Below are positions 11,949 to 23,389 of a stretch of 64,000 nucleotides of DNA, one piece after another; position 1 is the stretch's first letter; every line of letters starts with the position of its first letter. The DNA comes from Shinisaurus crocodilurus (Eukaryota; Chordata; Lepidosauria; Squamata; Shinisauridae). The stretch is taken from NCBI GenBank assembly GCA_021292165.1, contig CM037876.1:38364575-38428574 (forward strand), given 5' to 3'. The position numbers and the translations under genes are program-made. The notes beneath the pieces are model-generated. The model saw nothing but the letters and a program-made list of their open reading frames with translations, had not been told where the DNA came from and did not search any database.

Positions 11949-12208
11949 GCCCTGTTCAGGTTGGGGGTTCAAAGTGTGGGAAGAGTCAGGGCTGTGCATG
12001 CTAGCCCCGCCCCCTACATCTCCAGGCACGCCGGCCCCACCCATCTAAGTTCAGACTTTGCTGTGTTGAACCAGCAAGGTCTGAAAGGGAGTTCTCGTGT
12101 TTGCCTTATCAGAGCTCCTGATCACAGTCACACCGACAGTTCTATTCCTGTTCAAGAGCAAATGCAAGCAGAACTCCCTTTCAGACCATGCCGATTTGAA
12201 CAGGGCTA
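11949..12208. mobile_element. Small DNA-transposon-like element
   Basis: Begins AGCCCTGTTCAGGT and ends TTTGAACAGGGCT, about 11 bp of inverted end. No coding capacity; the superfamily is undetermined. Confidence 0.4.
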
Positions 12209-12279
12209 AAGCCACCTAACATTCCAGTGGAATGTGTTGCTGTTCTTGTACATGTGTACACCATCACAACTTTGCACTA

Positions 12280-12565
12280 AGACAGTGGTATTACACCTCA
12301 AGCCCAGCCCAGCCCACCCCAGGTGGCCACAGCCCCATCCACTCCACCCATTTCCCCCCAACCAAAGATCATTTGGTGGTTTCCTAGCTTCTGTGCAGGA
12401 TTCCTTTGCCCATTCTAAAAGGTTGAAATGCCTGCCTCTCCTAAGGCTTAGTTACTACCTTTAAGCTAAAATGTGCTGGTATTTTTGCTATTTTGGCCCT
12501 GCCCCTTTTACCACCTACCATGGAATGCTTCTTTTAAATTGAACTTGGCCCTTAGGCTGGAAGTT
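12280..12565 (+). repeat. Dispersed hAT-like repeat, related to 17750-18125
   Basis: Shares 'ccattctaaaaggttgaaatgcct...aaggcttagttact...aagctaaaat' and a ggccctgcc / gaattgaa(c/t)ttggccctt(a/t)ggctg tail with 17750-18125. That copy ends near CCCACCCCTG, suggesting a hAT-type source. Confidence 0.5.
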
Positions 12566-13159
12566 CAGAACGCCCGCAGTAAGGCATCATATCGGTGACT
12601 GGGTGGTGTGGTGTTCATGTTTCTAGTATAGTACACATGATATGTGTGCCATTAAACCTCTGAATGCAATCATATTCATGCTGCTCTATATATCTCTGCC
12701 CTTAATAAGAAAGAAGCAAAAGGTGGCTGGCCTGGCACCATTTTGTAGAGCACATTTAACAAAGCCAGCATGTGTGCATTGGTCTCGCAGATAATTGCAG
12801 ACATACCAACAAGAACAGAATAGAGCTGTTTTCCTCTTTTCCTCTGTTGAATGACTTCCTGCCATATCACCTCATTAGGATGCACAGCATCTGTGGGCCC
12901 ACTGGCACCCGAAGCAGTCAAGAAAGGGTGACAAACAGGATACCAGATTCCAGAGTGTCTGGAGAGATGAGGAAGCAATCCTTTCCAAAAGGTAAGACAC
13001 TGTGTGCATAATGAGGAACACTTTGCCCTTGTTTCTTTTTGGAAGGAAAAACCCCTTTAGGAGAAAGGAACTCTGCCCATGGCCAGAGGTACTCATCCCT
13101 ATGTATGTGAGTTCTGTAAATAAAAGATAGGAGTGCCCAGAAATCAGGATTACCACTTA
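12566..13159. other. Intergenic, no feature recognised
   Basis: Low-repeat sequence with no supported gene or clear transposon end. Confidence 0.4.
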
Positions 13160-13531
13160 GCTGAGCACCTCCAGCAACATCAAGTAGGCCGCTCAACAAG
13201 ATCTGCCATGGACAGCCTTCTCCCTGTCCCATCAGCCAGAGAAACCAGGCTGGTGGGAACTAGGAGGAGGGCCTTTTCTGTGGCAGCTCTCTCCCCAGTG
13301 ACCTCTGCCATGCCCCTTCCTTGATTAGCTTCCACCATGCATTAAAAACGTGGCTTTTCAGGCGGGAATATGGGGTGGGTTAGGATTTTTAAGTTTTGTT
13401 CTGTTTTTAATTGTGTTTTACACTCTGTTTTTTCTTGTATTTTATTGGACTGTACATCACTCAGAGTGGCCGGATGACTGGCCAGATGGGCGATTCAAAA
13501 ATATAATATAATAAATAAATAAATAAATAAG
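13160..13531 (+). mobile_element. L2/CR1-group LINE 3' end
   Basis: The frame contains QQHQVGRSTRSAMDSLLPV, then ETRLVGTRRRAFSVAALSP, similar to the C-terminus of L2-like reverse transcriptases. A 3' UTR follows (cactcagagtggccggatgactggcc) and then an (AATA)n tail. A better copy lies on the minus strand at 41110-41580, and a stub of the tail is at 40185-40245. Confidence 0.65.
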
Positions 13532-14699
13532 TTAAGGGAATAAAATAACATTTTATAAAACATCTCTAGTGAGACCATAATGTCCCAATGCTTAACTGCA
13601 CCTATAACTTTTAAGTGCAACAGATTCTCTCTTGGCACTTGTGATTTGTTCCCTATTCTTAGAGGTTGCACTTGCTTGTAGTACTTATACTTGCATCTTT
13701 ATATCTGTGTCAGTTTAGCAACACTAAATGTGTGTGTGTAATAACAGGGAGATTGGTGTGTTTTTTGTTACTGCCATGTGACTTAGCAAACATTCTCCTC
13801 CCTATGTACTGTTCTGGTGCCACCCAGGGGCCAAAAGCATTCTGCAGAAAGGTCATGAGATTTTTTTCCAACACGGAGATTATGTAAAAAGATGCAGGAT
13901 AAGTGTCCCTACACTGGCCTCCTCACAAAGTCTGATCGTATAGATCTGTATAATAACTTTATTAAAAATGCATCATAAGGCTGGATTGAAGTCTACTAGG
14001 TAGACTAGGGGGGAAAAAAACTGGTGAAAAAATGGAGGGAACACTAATTCAGAAGATATGTATTGGGATCATTACTTTAATCAGTGCTTTAACTTATTCA
14101 TAAATAATATATAATCAGGAGTGAAACAAAATATGGAAGTCAGTTTTGCAGATTATTAAATTATTTCCATTGCTACAATTATCAGATAGTGAGTCAGTTT
14201 TCACATACATACCTATATATCACAATTTCACTCCTGCTGCAAAATACATGGAAATTGTAAGTTAATACATACACCTTTACAGACTTACATGGTGTGAAGT
14301 TAAGACTTTGTACAGTCTTACATATTCTTGTTTACAAATTGAGTCTCCATCACCCACAGTTGCCTTGGTCTTTCAGCTTGATACTGGGCAGGGCAGAAAT
14401 ACGTCCATGCAGAAATTAAAAAGCTTCGTTACATGCACATTTCTGCATAACACATCTGTACAAGATAGTACTCCCCCATCAGAGGAAGAAGTGTAACAAA
14501 TGTCTAGGCTGCTGACTTGTTGTGTCTGTATGTGTTGGGTGCTCTTTTGTGTCATTACAATTTGTTGTAAGCAGCTTGAAGATCTTTCAATCAACAGGCA
14601 GGGTATAAATCTAGGAAGGAAGGAAGGAAGGAAGTTAAGCAATTATAGCTTAGTGCCAATTTTGCATGATTTTGCAACAAAAGAAGTCCTGACTTACCT
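13532..14699. other. Intergenic, no gene seen
   Basis: AT-rich sequence with a (GGAA)n run at about 14614-14635. Nothing here resembles a gene or an element with ends. Confidence 0.45.
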
Positions 14700-14714
14700 T
14701 TGACAGTTGGAGTA

Positions 14715-14970
14715 GAATGTCTGCTCCAAGCAATCAGAAGCAACTGCTTGGAGCAGTTCAGCTGGTTTCCCTTAAGGATGTGGACAGGATACTTGGGTTC
14801 GTCAGGGCAGACAATAATCCATGCCTATCCAGTTCCCTTGGGAACTGTCTTGTGGCTCGGGATGCTTGCTCACTGCTGGAAGTGGTTTACTGGAGCTTTG
14901 AGGCTGAGGTTATTAATATGCTCTATATTTCACAGACTAAGCATTCAGAAGCAGTCATCTCTTACTTCTA
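14715..14970 (+). mobile_element. Old LINE internal fragment (between EN and RT)
   Basis: The + frame at 14717-14971 includes QLVSLKDVDRILGFVRA followed by PCLSSS, resembling the L2/CR1-type linker between endonuclease and reverse transcriptase (V--L----PC---L). It is short and diverged, so the call is tentative. Confidence 0.35.
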
Positions 14971-15065
14971 AACCAGTGTCTGGATGCCTGGTCCGGATGG
15001 GTGACCTTGAGTAACTCCAAAGCTTTGTAATGAAGACCTAAGGAGGTGGGGCATTGTTCTATCCC

Positions 15066-15201
15066 AGGGGTGGGCAACTTATGACCGTCCAGATGTTTTG
15101 GCCAACAAGCCTCATCAGCCCTAGCCAGCCAATGGATTGGTGAGGGATTCTCGGAGTTGTAGGCCAAAACATCTGGAGGGCCTCAAGTTTCCCACCCCTG
15201 G
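15066..15201. mobile_element. hAT-type palindromic MITE, near-exact TSD
   Basis: Starts CAGGGGTGGGCAAC and ends GTTTCCCACCCCTG. The internal arms carry GATGTTTTGGCCAACAA opposite TTGTAGGCCAAAACATC. The flanks TTCTATCC and GTCTATCC agree at 7 of 8 bases, as expected for an 8-bp hAT duplication. Confidence 0.7.
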
Positions 15202-15399
15202 TCTATCCTCATTACCTTCGGGGTGGTTTACAAAACCCTGTTTATGCTGGAAGGCATCTGGCTGATCTGGCTTGTGCCTTTTCCTCCTGCTGTTTTGCTT
15301 TTCATTGTGTCATGGATCTTAGATTATTGCTTCTATACATATCTGAAATAAATGAATGAAGCAATTATATATTTACGTCATGAGCAATGCCACTCTACG

Positions 15400-15605
15400 A
15401 ACTGCTTCATAAGAACATTTGAAAAAGTCATGGTGGATCAGACCAAAGGTCCATCTAGGCCAGCATTCTACTTCCCACAGTGGCCAACCAGATGCCTCTA
15501 GGAAGCCCACAAGCAGCACCGGAGGAAGTATAAGTGATTCAGACTGCAATGCTGTAAGACTCAATGGGGCTCAAATTTGAGTAGACATGTATAGGATTGA
15601 ACTGC
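15400..15605 (-). repeat. Dispersed LINE-tail-like repeat (minus) plus small MITE scrap
   Basis: 'atggtggatcagaccaaaggtccatctaggccagcattctac...agtggccaaccagatgcctc' is the reverse of the family at 2515-2760 and 51260-51460. The following 'gactgcaatgctg...gtagacatgtataggattgaactg' is half of the ~85-bp palindromic MITE. Confidence 0.5.
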
Positions 15606-15934
15606 ATAAATCTCGAACCATCTGGAGGAAGTAATGTCTGATTTGGCACAACTAGACTGACTGGTGCGATTTCCAACAGTAGTTAAGCCATGAGTGAGGT
15701 AAAACATGGGCAGCTGCTCTCACATGAATTAGTACCAAGAATTTATTAATGTTATTTATTTAAGATTTATATCCCATAGGAAAATGATCCCACAGAGGGG
15801 TTCAAATTCTTATACAAAAATATACCCCCAAAAAAATCTTTCTAAAACATTTTACCATTAAAAAGCATACAATAAGCAAACAGCGAGAAATGGCACCAGT
15901 CACTGTGTGATTGCACCAAACAGACATCAGGCGT

Positions 15935-17060
15935 GGGGAACCTTCCCCCCCCTCGAGGGCCGCATTCCCTTGGAGGTAATCTGTATGGGGGGCGCATACC
16001 AGGTGTGGGTGGGGAAAAAGCTGGTGGTGGGTGGGGCAGCATGCTGGCAGTAGACGGGTAGAGGCACCAGTAGGCAGAGCCACCTTTTTCTCTCTGGCAC
16101 CACATTCCCTCTCTTTTGGGCTCCATCTCTCCCTTCTCCACCCCCCCCTTTTTTTTGTGGTCTGGTGAATCCACTTCCCAGATGAACCTACTTTTCAAGG
16201 CCGTAGGAATTTCCAGCCTTTCCCCACAATTGGTCAAGAGCCAATCCATTTCTCTGATTGGCTGAAGTGCCATCCATTGCTAGGCAGATCTGCGAGAGGA
16301 AATCCTACATGTGACATCCGAGCAGTTTTACTGTTCAGAAAGTGAGTCATGCATTTTAAAATGAATAGAGCACTGCTTCTGATTATTCTTTGCAGAGGCC
16401 ATTTCGATATGAAAAAAATAGAAAACTGCGTCTGACTATTCCTTGCAGAGGGCTTTTTCCCCTACCTCCCTCCATCCACTTGTTTATCCTTTTGGGTTTC
16501 ATTTTGTCTAACTTTCTCCCCTATGTTTTGCTGTTACTGCTACCACAACACCTCCAAATTTCTCTCTCTCTCTCTCTCTCTCTCTGACACACACACACAC
16601 AGGGAGAGGAAGAGAGAGAGAGAGAGGAAGTGTTTAGAGCTAGTTCACAGATGGAGAGTCTGATGACACGGGGGGGGGGGCAAGAATGCAAAAGGAACAA
16701 TGGGGAAGGCAGGACCAGTCCTACCATTAGGTGGAGTGGGGCACTGCCTCAGGCAGCAAATGCTGGTGGCTGGTGGCAACAGCTGGAGGGCACTATCTGT
16801 CTGGGCCCCTTAAACTAGCTTGCTGCCTCAGGTGTGGTCGAAGATGCTATCCTGTTGTCAGTGTTGAAGTAAGAACCGACTGCCACTCCAGTCAGCTTTT
16901 GTATGTGGAATGGGGAGGGGGCACCATCTTGTCATTTGCCTCAGGCTGCAAAATATCTTGAGCTGGCCCTGGAGAAAGGAAGGAATAGGAGAGTCAGATA
17001 GCTCTGGGGCCACATAAAATCAGGGTGAGGGCCACAAGTGGCCTGTTGCTTCCCTATCCC
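15935..17060. repeat. hAT-like ends around GC- and simple-repeat-rich DNA
   Basis: The left end resembles hAT (ggcgtggggaacctt...cgagggccgc) and the right resembles its counterpart (gggccacaagtggcctgttgcttccctatccctg). Between them lie a (TC)n-(CA)n-(GA)n block at about 16561-16627 and a poly(G) run at about 16671-16680. I cannot prove that the two ends belong to one element. Confidence 0.35.
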
Positions 17061-17109
17061 TGCATTACTTCCTCCATGCAACTATTTGCATAGGTATATG
17101 CAAATATAC

Positions 17110-17285
17110 TGATTGCTCAGTGGTAAGAGCACATGCTTTTCATGTAAAATATCCTACATTAAACCCGCCATCAGGCAGGTGATGTAGTCTCTCCCTGGCA
17201 CCCTGGAGAGCCATTACCCATTGTAGTAGATACTGGGCTAGATGGACAAATATTCTGACCCAGTATAAAGCCATTTTCTATGTCC
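17110..17285 (+). mobile_element. tRNA-derived SINE fragment
   Basis: 'gctcagtggtaagagcacatgc' resembles a tRNA box A region (the box B region is degraded). It is followed by the body 'ccctggagagccatta...tactgggctagatggacaaat...ctgacccagtataaagcc'. This SINE family differs from the Sauria SINE at 6281. Confidence 0.6.
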
Positions 17286-17749
17286 ACTGGGAAGTTTTGC
17301 ACGAAGGGTTTTAGAGCATCTAAGCCCAGCCTGTGTAACTTGTTCTTCCTTTCCTGCTGCTTCACAGAACATAAGTCAATGATCCCCTGGATGAAGCACA
17401 AGATGATAGCATAAGGGCATACTGGAATGATATATTGATTACAGTAATTTTTTTTTAAGGCTTTATACAGTCATTGTCTGTGGAGACTCCTGGAAATGAT
17501 TTGTTCTCTTAATCCTATTAAGATATTGAAGGACAAATGACTGAAGAATCTTATCTTGGCAATGAAGTAAACAGAATGCTGAGATTAAAGAACACATAAA
17601 AGCATGGCTAATTTTACAAATACTCTGCATCTGGTCCACGTGGACAGTTTATTTATTTACAACATTTTTATAAGGCCTTTCAACAGAATGTTCTCAAAGT
17701 AGTCAGCCAAAGAAAATTGACTGACAATTAAAACATCCTAAAACATGTA

Positions 17750-18125
17750 GACAGCAGAAGAGGCCGCAGTGGGCAGAGCCACCTAAAACAAGAAAGCTCA
17801 GTCCCAGGGGCCAAATCCATCCTCCACCAGGTTCCCCAGATGGCCCCACCCCCTTCCCTCCAACTACAAATTGGTTGTTGGTTTCTTGGCTTTTGCGCAG
17901 TTTTTCCGCCATTCTAAAAGGTTGAAATGCCTCTCCCAAGGCTTAGTTACTGGCAGTAAAGAGGCTTAAGCTAAAATACGGTATGTTTCTTCATTTTATT
18001 TTATTTTTAGCCCTTTGCCTTTGGCCCTGCCTCCTTTGGCCCCACTCACCATTGGAATATGACCCCTGAGAGCTTCCCCGAAATTGAATTTGACCTTTGG
18101 GCTGAAAGAGGCTCCCCACCCCTGT
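17750..18125 (+). mobile_element. Non-autonomous hAT-like repeat
   Basis: Second copy of the family at 12280-12565, ending 'gaggctccccacccctg'. No coding sequence. Confidence 0.45.
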
Positions 18126-18621
18126 TATCTTCCCTATAAATTTTCCACTGCAGTTTATTTTCAAGGCAGTCCGTGCTAGTAAGCATGCATTATGAAATGA
18201 GCTAACTTGTTACAGTTTAAGTGTAATGCTGAAGCCTTGGTCTCTCTCCTTCCCTCTGGTGTTGGCCTTAGACCTATTCAGACCAAAAGTGTAGAGGCAA
18301 AATGACAACACACACACACCACACACACCAGAGTTCTTTTTTTTTTTTAATGGCATACAGAGATGGAGATTGGATGTATGTACATGGCACTCCTGCTGCT
18401 TCATGTCACTTCATCATGGCAAGGCTGTTCTTGCTCCCTACTTCCCTGGACTCTGAAACTTTCTGTCCCTTGTAGTCTTTCCTCATCCAGTTCATTCACT
18501 TTAGCTCCATATACTGGTGTTATGCTGATGAACTAATTAAGAGGGTTAGGAAAGCAGGATCAGCAGTGGAGGAAGGGGCAAAGAGCAGGCGGAGTATAGA
18601 AGAGAAGAGCACAAAAAGACA

Positions 18622-18757
18622 TAGGGTGCAATCCTATGCATGTTTAGACAGAAAAAAGTCCTACAAATCCCAGTATTCCCAAGCCGGAATGACTGTCTGG
18701 GGAATGCTGGGAGTTGTAGGACTTTTTTTCTGTCTAAACATGCATAGGTTTGCACCC
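18622..18757. mobile_element. Palindromic Harbinger-like MITE, copy 3
   Basis: 136 bp, beginning GGGTGCAATCCTATGCATG and ending CATGCATAGGTTTGCACCC. The flanks are ATA on both sides (18619-18621, 18758-18760). The arms contain GTCCTACAAATCCCAG opposite CTGGGAGTTGTAGGAC. Confidence 0.8.
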
Positions 18758-18779
18758 ATAGTTGATAAAAGCATACCTG

Positions 18780-19915
18780 ACTCATTAAATGGTAGCCTGA
18801 AATAGGTGTCAGGCTTCAATATAACTTCTTCAGCTTCTAATATCATTATGCCATGCCAGGATCCATTGCCTTTCTTCTCCCAACTCCATGGTCTCCATCC
18901 CAAATCAGCTCCAAAATACCAGACCTTAACAGTTCCAAGTTCCAATAAGGTGTCCTGGCACCCACATGCTTCACCCAATGCCATCTTTGCAACCTGCTGC
19001 CCTAGGCAGCCACTACGGTGTGCATAGTGTAGGACTAGAGCCACAACCATTTGTTTATTTATCCATTTTCAAACTGTAACAGTATTTCTGCCATGAGAAG
19101 CAGACAAAATTCATTGTTTTATGATAATTAAAATGTTTTCAGCTTGCCTACAAATGGACATGTAAGTATTCACTCTTTTGATCTGCCTTCTTTTGGAATA
19201 TTCAGGTTATAGAAAGTTATAACAGACCTGCTGTAAGAAACAGGACGTCCATTCCAAAAATAATCTAACTCCTGGCATCGAAGACCTTTCTTTAAAAAAA
19301 AAAAAAAAGTATTTTCCTTCTGCCTTCGATCTTCCTTCTTTCCTTTAATCTAATTTTCAGTTCATCTGAGAACATACATTTCCTGATCTAATACAAGGCA
19401 ATTTTGGTGCAACTATGTCTTAGTTTGGATATACTTTTCATTTCTGTACTGTTATATACAGCCAGCATGTTCTTTGTTGGAAATTTTCAGTGGGTGTTTT
19501 TACATCAGAAGATGAATATGGTTATACAAAATAAATAAGGCAGCAGTGTACTAATATAAACTGTGAAAACACCACTGGTTTTGACACACGCTGGGTAATG
19601 TATGATTGCATTCTGCCCTTCAATTTTCTTTGGGGACCATTTCCAATTTATAGTGTCTGTGAATTATGATTTGCTACTATGCTTCCTCTTTGTAGAAAAA
19701 AAATGTGTTTGTTGAAGTGTAAATTCCATAGCAAATCATCATGGGAAAAAGTCAAGTAATTTTCTCTGAACTTTATTTCAGTATTTGTGTTGTGCTGTAT
19801 CAGATTTGTTTCCTAATTCATGTGTTGTTATTACTTAATTCTACTTTTTCTCTTGCAATCAGCATAACATGCCTTCAAGGGTGACTTCATACATTTTCTT
19901 TATATACGTATTAGC
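18780..19915. other. Intergenic, apparently unique sequence
   Basis: No repeat family or gene recognised. AT-rich, with a poly(A) run at about 19293-19308. Confidence 0.4.
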
Positions 19916-19918
19916 TAA

Positions 19919-20370
19919 GGGTGCAATCCTATGGGGATGCCTGTAACCCTCTGAACTCGGAGGATTATGGGCATCCTATGGAGGGGTGTGAGGAGCTCAG
20001 AGGTGAAGGTTGCATCCGCACTCCTCTCACTGTGCAAAGTACTTAGACGGCCGATTTCTGCTGTCTTAGTGCAGCACTTCAGAGCAGGAAGGAAAGAGGC
20101 TGAGGTGCCACCAGGATACTTTGTTTCTTGGTGCTGCTGGTCTCCTCCCCTCCCTGCCCCCCAGAACACCCCCAAAAGCCCTTCTCCGAGGTGACACAAC
20201 TTCGGAGAAGCAGCCAGTGTGCTTCTTTCCGTGCTGGCTGCAAGGGGGGAGGGGGAACCAAGCACAGATCCCCAGCTACGAGATTGGAGCAATTTTCCAA
20301 CCTCAAAGCTGGGAATCCAAAAAATCATATGGCTGTCTAGACGCTGTCTAGCAGCCATAGGATTGTGCTG
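19919..20370. mobile_element. 452-bp Harbinger-like non-autonomous element
   Basis: Starts GGGTGCAATCCTATG and ends CATAGGATTGTGCTG, with TAA on both sides (19916-19918 and 20371-20373). The interior is GC-rich with several short open frames but nothing recognisable. The terminal 11-15 bp match the 134-bp MITE family, so the two probably used the same transposase. Relatives lie at 20893, 58091, 59336 and 61732. Confidence 0.75.
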
Positions 20371-20892
20371 TAAGTGACCCTTTTTAGTGATTTATACAGG
20401 GCCATCAACGTGCATATACTCTTTACAGCAGAACATAAGCACACACACAAAAGTACTTGCTACGTGATTGTTATTGCTTTCACTTCGAACATTCTGGCAT
20501 TGTTCAGACATAACACCAAACCACCGTTTTGCCTTCTGTGCACAAGCCTTGGGCTTTCTAGCTCTCTTGTTCTTCCCTTCACAGGAAGCAATTTCTTAAC
20601 TTACTTTTGGATGCTTAGCAAATCATATAGGTGGCTGTTTTATCTGAATCCACAAACCCTGTATTTGGACAAAACTGGAACGCAGACTAAATTAAGAAAT
20701 GATGGAAAGTGATGAGGGAGCACACAAGCCTGAGACTCTTGCCTACTTGTGCATGTAACACCAAACCATGTTTTGGTATTATGTCTAAACCCAGCCTCTG
20801 TCTTGCTATTATGGCAGCAAATCTCCCTTCTTTCTGATTCTTCTGTTCAGAACTAAGAACCCATCCAGAACTCAGTCAAGATTGGAGACTAA

Positions 20893-21235
20893 GGGCACAA
20901 TCCTATGGATGCCCATAAGTCCCAAAACTCAGAAGCTTACAGGCATCCAGTGCAGAGCGGGAGGAGCAGTGGAGGCAATCTTCACCTCCCCACTCCTCCT
21001 GCTCTGCATTTTTGCCAGCCCAGCTTTTTTGCCTGTCTAGCTGGAGTGTCTTGGAGGGGGAGAGGAGGCTGCTCCAGTCTCCTCACCTCCCTGCCCCCCA
21101 AAATGCCCCATTTAAATGAAGTTGCTTTCCTGACCTCAGAGAGCAGCCAACATGGTTCTTTCTGTGCCAGCTGCAAGGGGAAGGCAAGGTCCGATTCTCA
21201 GCTCCAAGGTCTGAGCGCTGTCTCAGACCTCAGAG
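20893..21235 (+). mobile_element. Harbinger-like element, right end missing
   Basis: Preceded by TAA and starting GGGCACAATCCTATGGATGCC, then following the same order of blocks as 19919-20370 (gcagagcgggaggagcag, cagccaacatggttctttctgtgccagctgcaag). The right terminus cannot be found. Confidence 0.65.
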
Positions 21236-21991
21236 TGGATCATTCCTTAACTCTCTACTCCTAAGCATGTTTACCTGATTTCAAGGAAACTTACTAAGTG
21301 CAGCCCCAGGTCAATGCTCCCCAAGGTGTGCATAAAACCATTCGGTGCATGTCGTTTGGTAAATATAACCAGCTCACCATGGGTTAGAAGCCACCAAGCA
21401 TAGTCTTTACAAAACAATAAAATAATGTGCTGACTTGGTTGCGAAAACAGGCATTTATTCTGCAAATTGTTTTAACTAGATTGTGGACTGCATTATAACT
21501 TGGCAACATTGTTTCATTCTTTTAGACTGGTTCTGGGGGGCTGGGTTAAGCCCACAGCATGCTTCTGGACAAGGTTTTTATCTGGCAACCTGGTTTAAAC
21601 ATGGAAATTTACAGGGGGCCCAGATGAGTTCTACCATTTGTAACCCTCCCATGACTTTCTACCACTTCTTCCGACTTTTCTCTTAGCAGAAAATGATCTG
21701 TTGAGGAAAAGACAGAATATGTGCATGATGTGTTTTGATTAGTATCACTAGGAGCTCGCTGACTGAAAGCACCTCGGTTGGAATTCAAGCATTTGGGATG
21801 TTTTAGCTATTTAACCGTATTTAAAGTAACTGTTTTCAATATTTTGATCCTTGCTCTAAAGCGATGGTGGGGTATGAATTTACAAAAACAAAGCAATGGA
21901 GACAATGAAAAGGCAACAATAAAAACAGCCGCCGCCAAGGCCAAAATAGAACCATCAATTAAGCACTCCAGCGCTGAAAGCTCAAAGAAGG
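21236..21991. other. Intergenic, no gene seen
   Basis: No repeat ends or coding similarity recognised. Confidence 0.4.
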
Positions 21992-21999
21992 GTCTAGGG

Positions 22000-22929
22000 C
22001 AGTGATAGTAAACCTTTTTGAGCCCGAGTGCCCAAACTGCAACACAAAACCAACTTATTTATTTCAGAGTGCCAACACTGCAATTAAACCTAAATACCAA
22101 GGTTTTAGTTTTAGAAAAACAACTCATACAGTTGTACGAACTAATTAACATCTTTTGTCTTAAAAGAAAAACACAATAACAGAGCTTTCAATGATACAAA
22201 CAGTTTTTTGTTGGGGGAAAAAATCAACTCAAAAAATTATTACAGTATAGTACTACATTGTACACATAGCCTGAAGGGAATTTATACAAACTTTTAAATA
22301 ATTAGGCACATGTATTTTTGGATAAGGGATTCTCAACTTGTAATATGATTACCTATATGCCAGACTGAAATTGTATGGGGCAAGCTTTACCCCGGGTCCT
22401 TTCCCTGCTTCTACAGGTGTTGGATTAGTAAAAGTAAAAGTCAACCTGTACTAGGATGAGCAAGATAAACAAGAAAACTAAACGTGCTTAACACATTTTA
22501 AACACTTTATGTCTTGGACTGCAAACACTGCATTAGGTAAAAGTTTGCATTGGGCAAGCTTTTGCACAATTAATGTGATTTTTGCTATTGCATGCATGCT
22601 GATAATTTGTCAAACCTTGTCTCATACTCCGTTAGTTTGAGAGCAACACATGCAGCACTCAGGTCAAGAGTTAGGGCTTTACATCCAAGTCATGCTCTGT
22701 GCATCATTCTTCAAAATCTTTTAAATGTGATAACAATGTAGAAAAGAATTCTGTAACAGGAATTCTAGAATAAAATCATTCTGTTCCACACTGTGAGAAA
22801 GAACAAAATCATTAGTGTTTTGCAGAAGGGGACAGTCTTTTTGCGATCTGGTGACCAATGGCTCGAGTGCCCACAGAGAGGTCCCTGCGTGCCAGCTGTG
22901 GCACCCGTGCCATAGGTTCACCATCACTG
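22000..22929 (+). mobile_element. Complete 930-bp non-autonomous hAT element
   Basis: The left end is CAGTGATAGTAAACC and the right end GGTTCACCATCACTG. The 8-bp GTCTAGGG is exactly duplicated at 21992-21999 and 22930-22937. The interior starts with 'tttttgagcccgagtgccc' and ends with '...gctgtggcacccgtgccatagg'. It has no transposase frame, so it must have been mobilised in trans. A second copy with the same left 180 bp and right ~20 bp is in AP1AR intron 3 (31950-33356). Confidence 0.9.
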
Positions 22930-23389
22930 GTCTAGGGAAACGCGAGGCGCCTAAGATGCGAGTGGAGCAAGGATTAAAAACAAATCAAGAAACTCTGCGC
23001 GAACAGCAGCCAATACACACACTGCTCCACCAGGCCACATAAATCAACCATCACAGCATCATCAGTACATCCAGATTATACGGTTCCCAGGTAGAAAAAC
23101 ACTAAAAAAAAATAAGGGTGGTTTTTTTTTGGCACTGGAAATATATTTTAGGGCTGAGCCCTGAGCATCCCGGCAACTTCTATGCATGACTATTTAGAGT
23201 AGCCGCTTTACTCATACGTTTCTCGAAATCACCACCCCCGCTGCTGAACTCATCGTCCAATAGCATTCCCACTCTACACACACAAACAACTCTTTCCGCC
23301 CATCCTTTTGCCGGTAGGCGGGCACATGCACAAACATATAAGGAAGCGAGGTGCCAGAACGCCCCTATCTGCGCATGCTCCTTACTTTC

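Noticed and set aside
17110..17135. Functional tRNA gene
   Set aside because: The box A-like start is followed by SINE body sequence, and the cloverleaf and box B are degraded.
20079..20351. Several overlapping ORFs at 20.0-20.4 kb as a small gene
   Set aside because: All fall inside the 452-bp Harbinger-like element, whose other copies do not preserve the frames.
1..23380. FAM241A (C4orf32) last exon upstream
   Set aside because: I recall it lying upstream in human, but no + strand frame with its hydrophobic C-terminus is visible.
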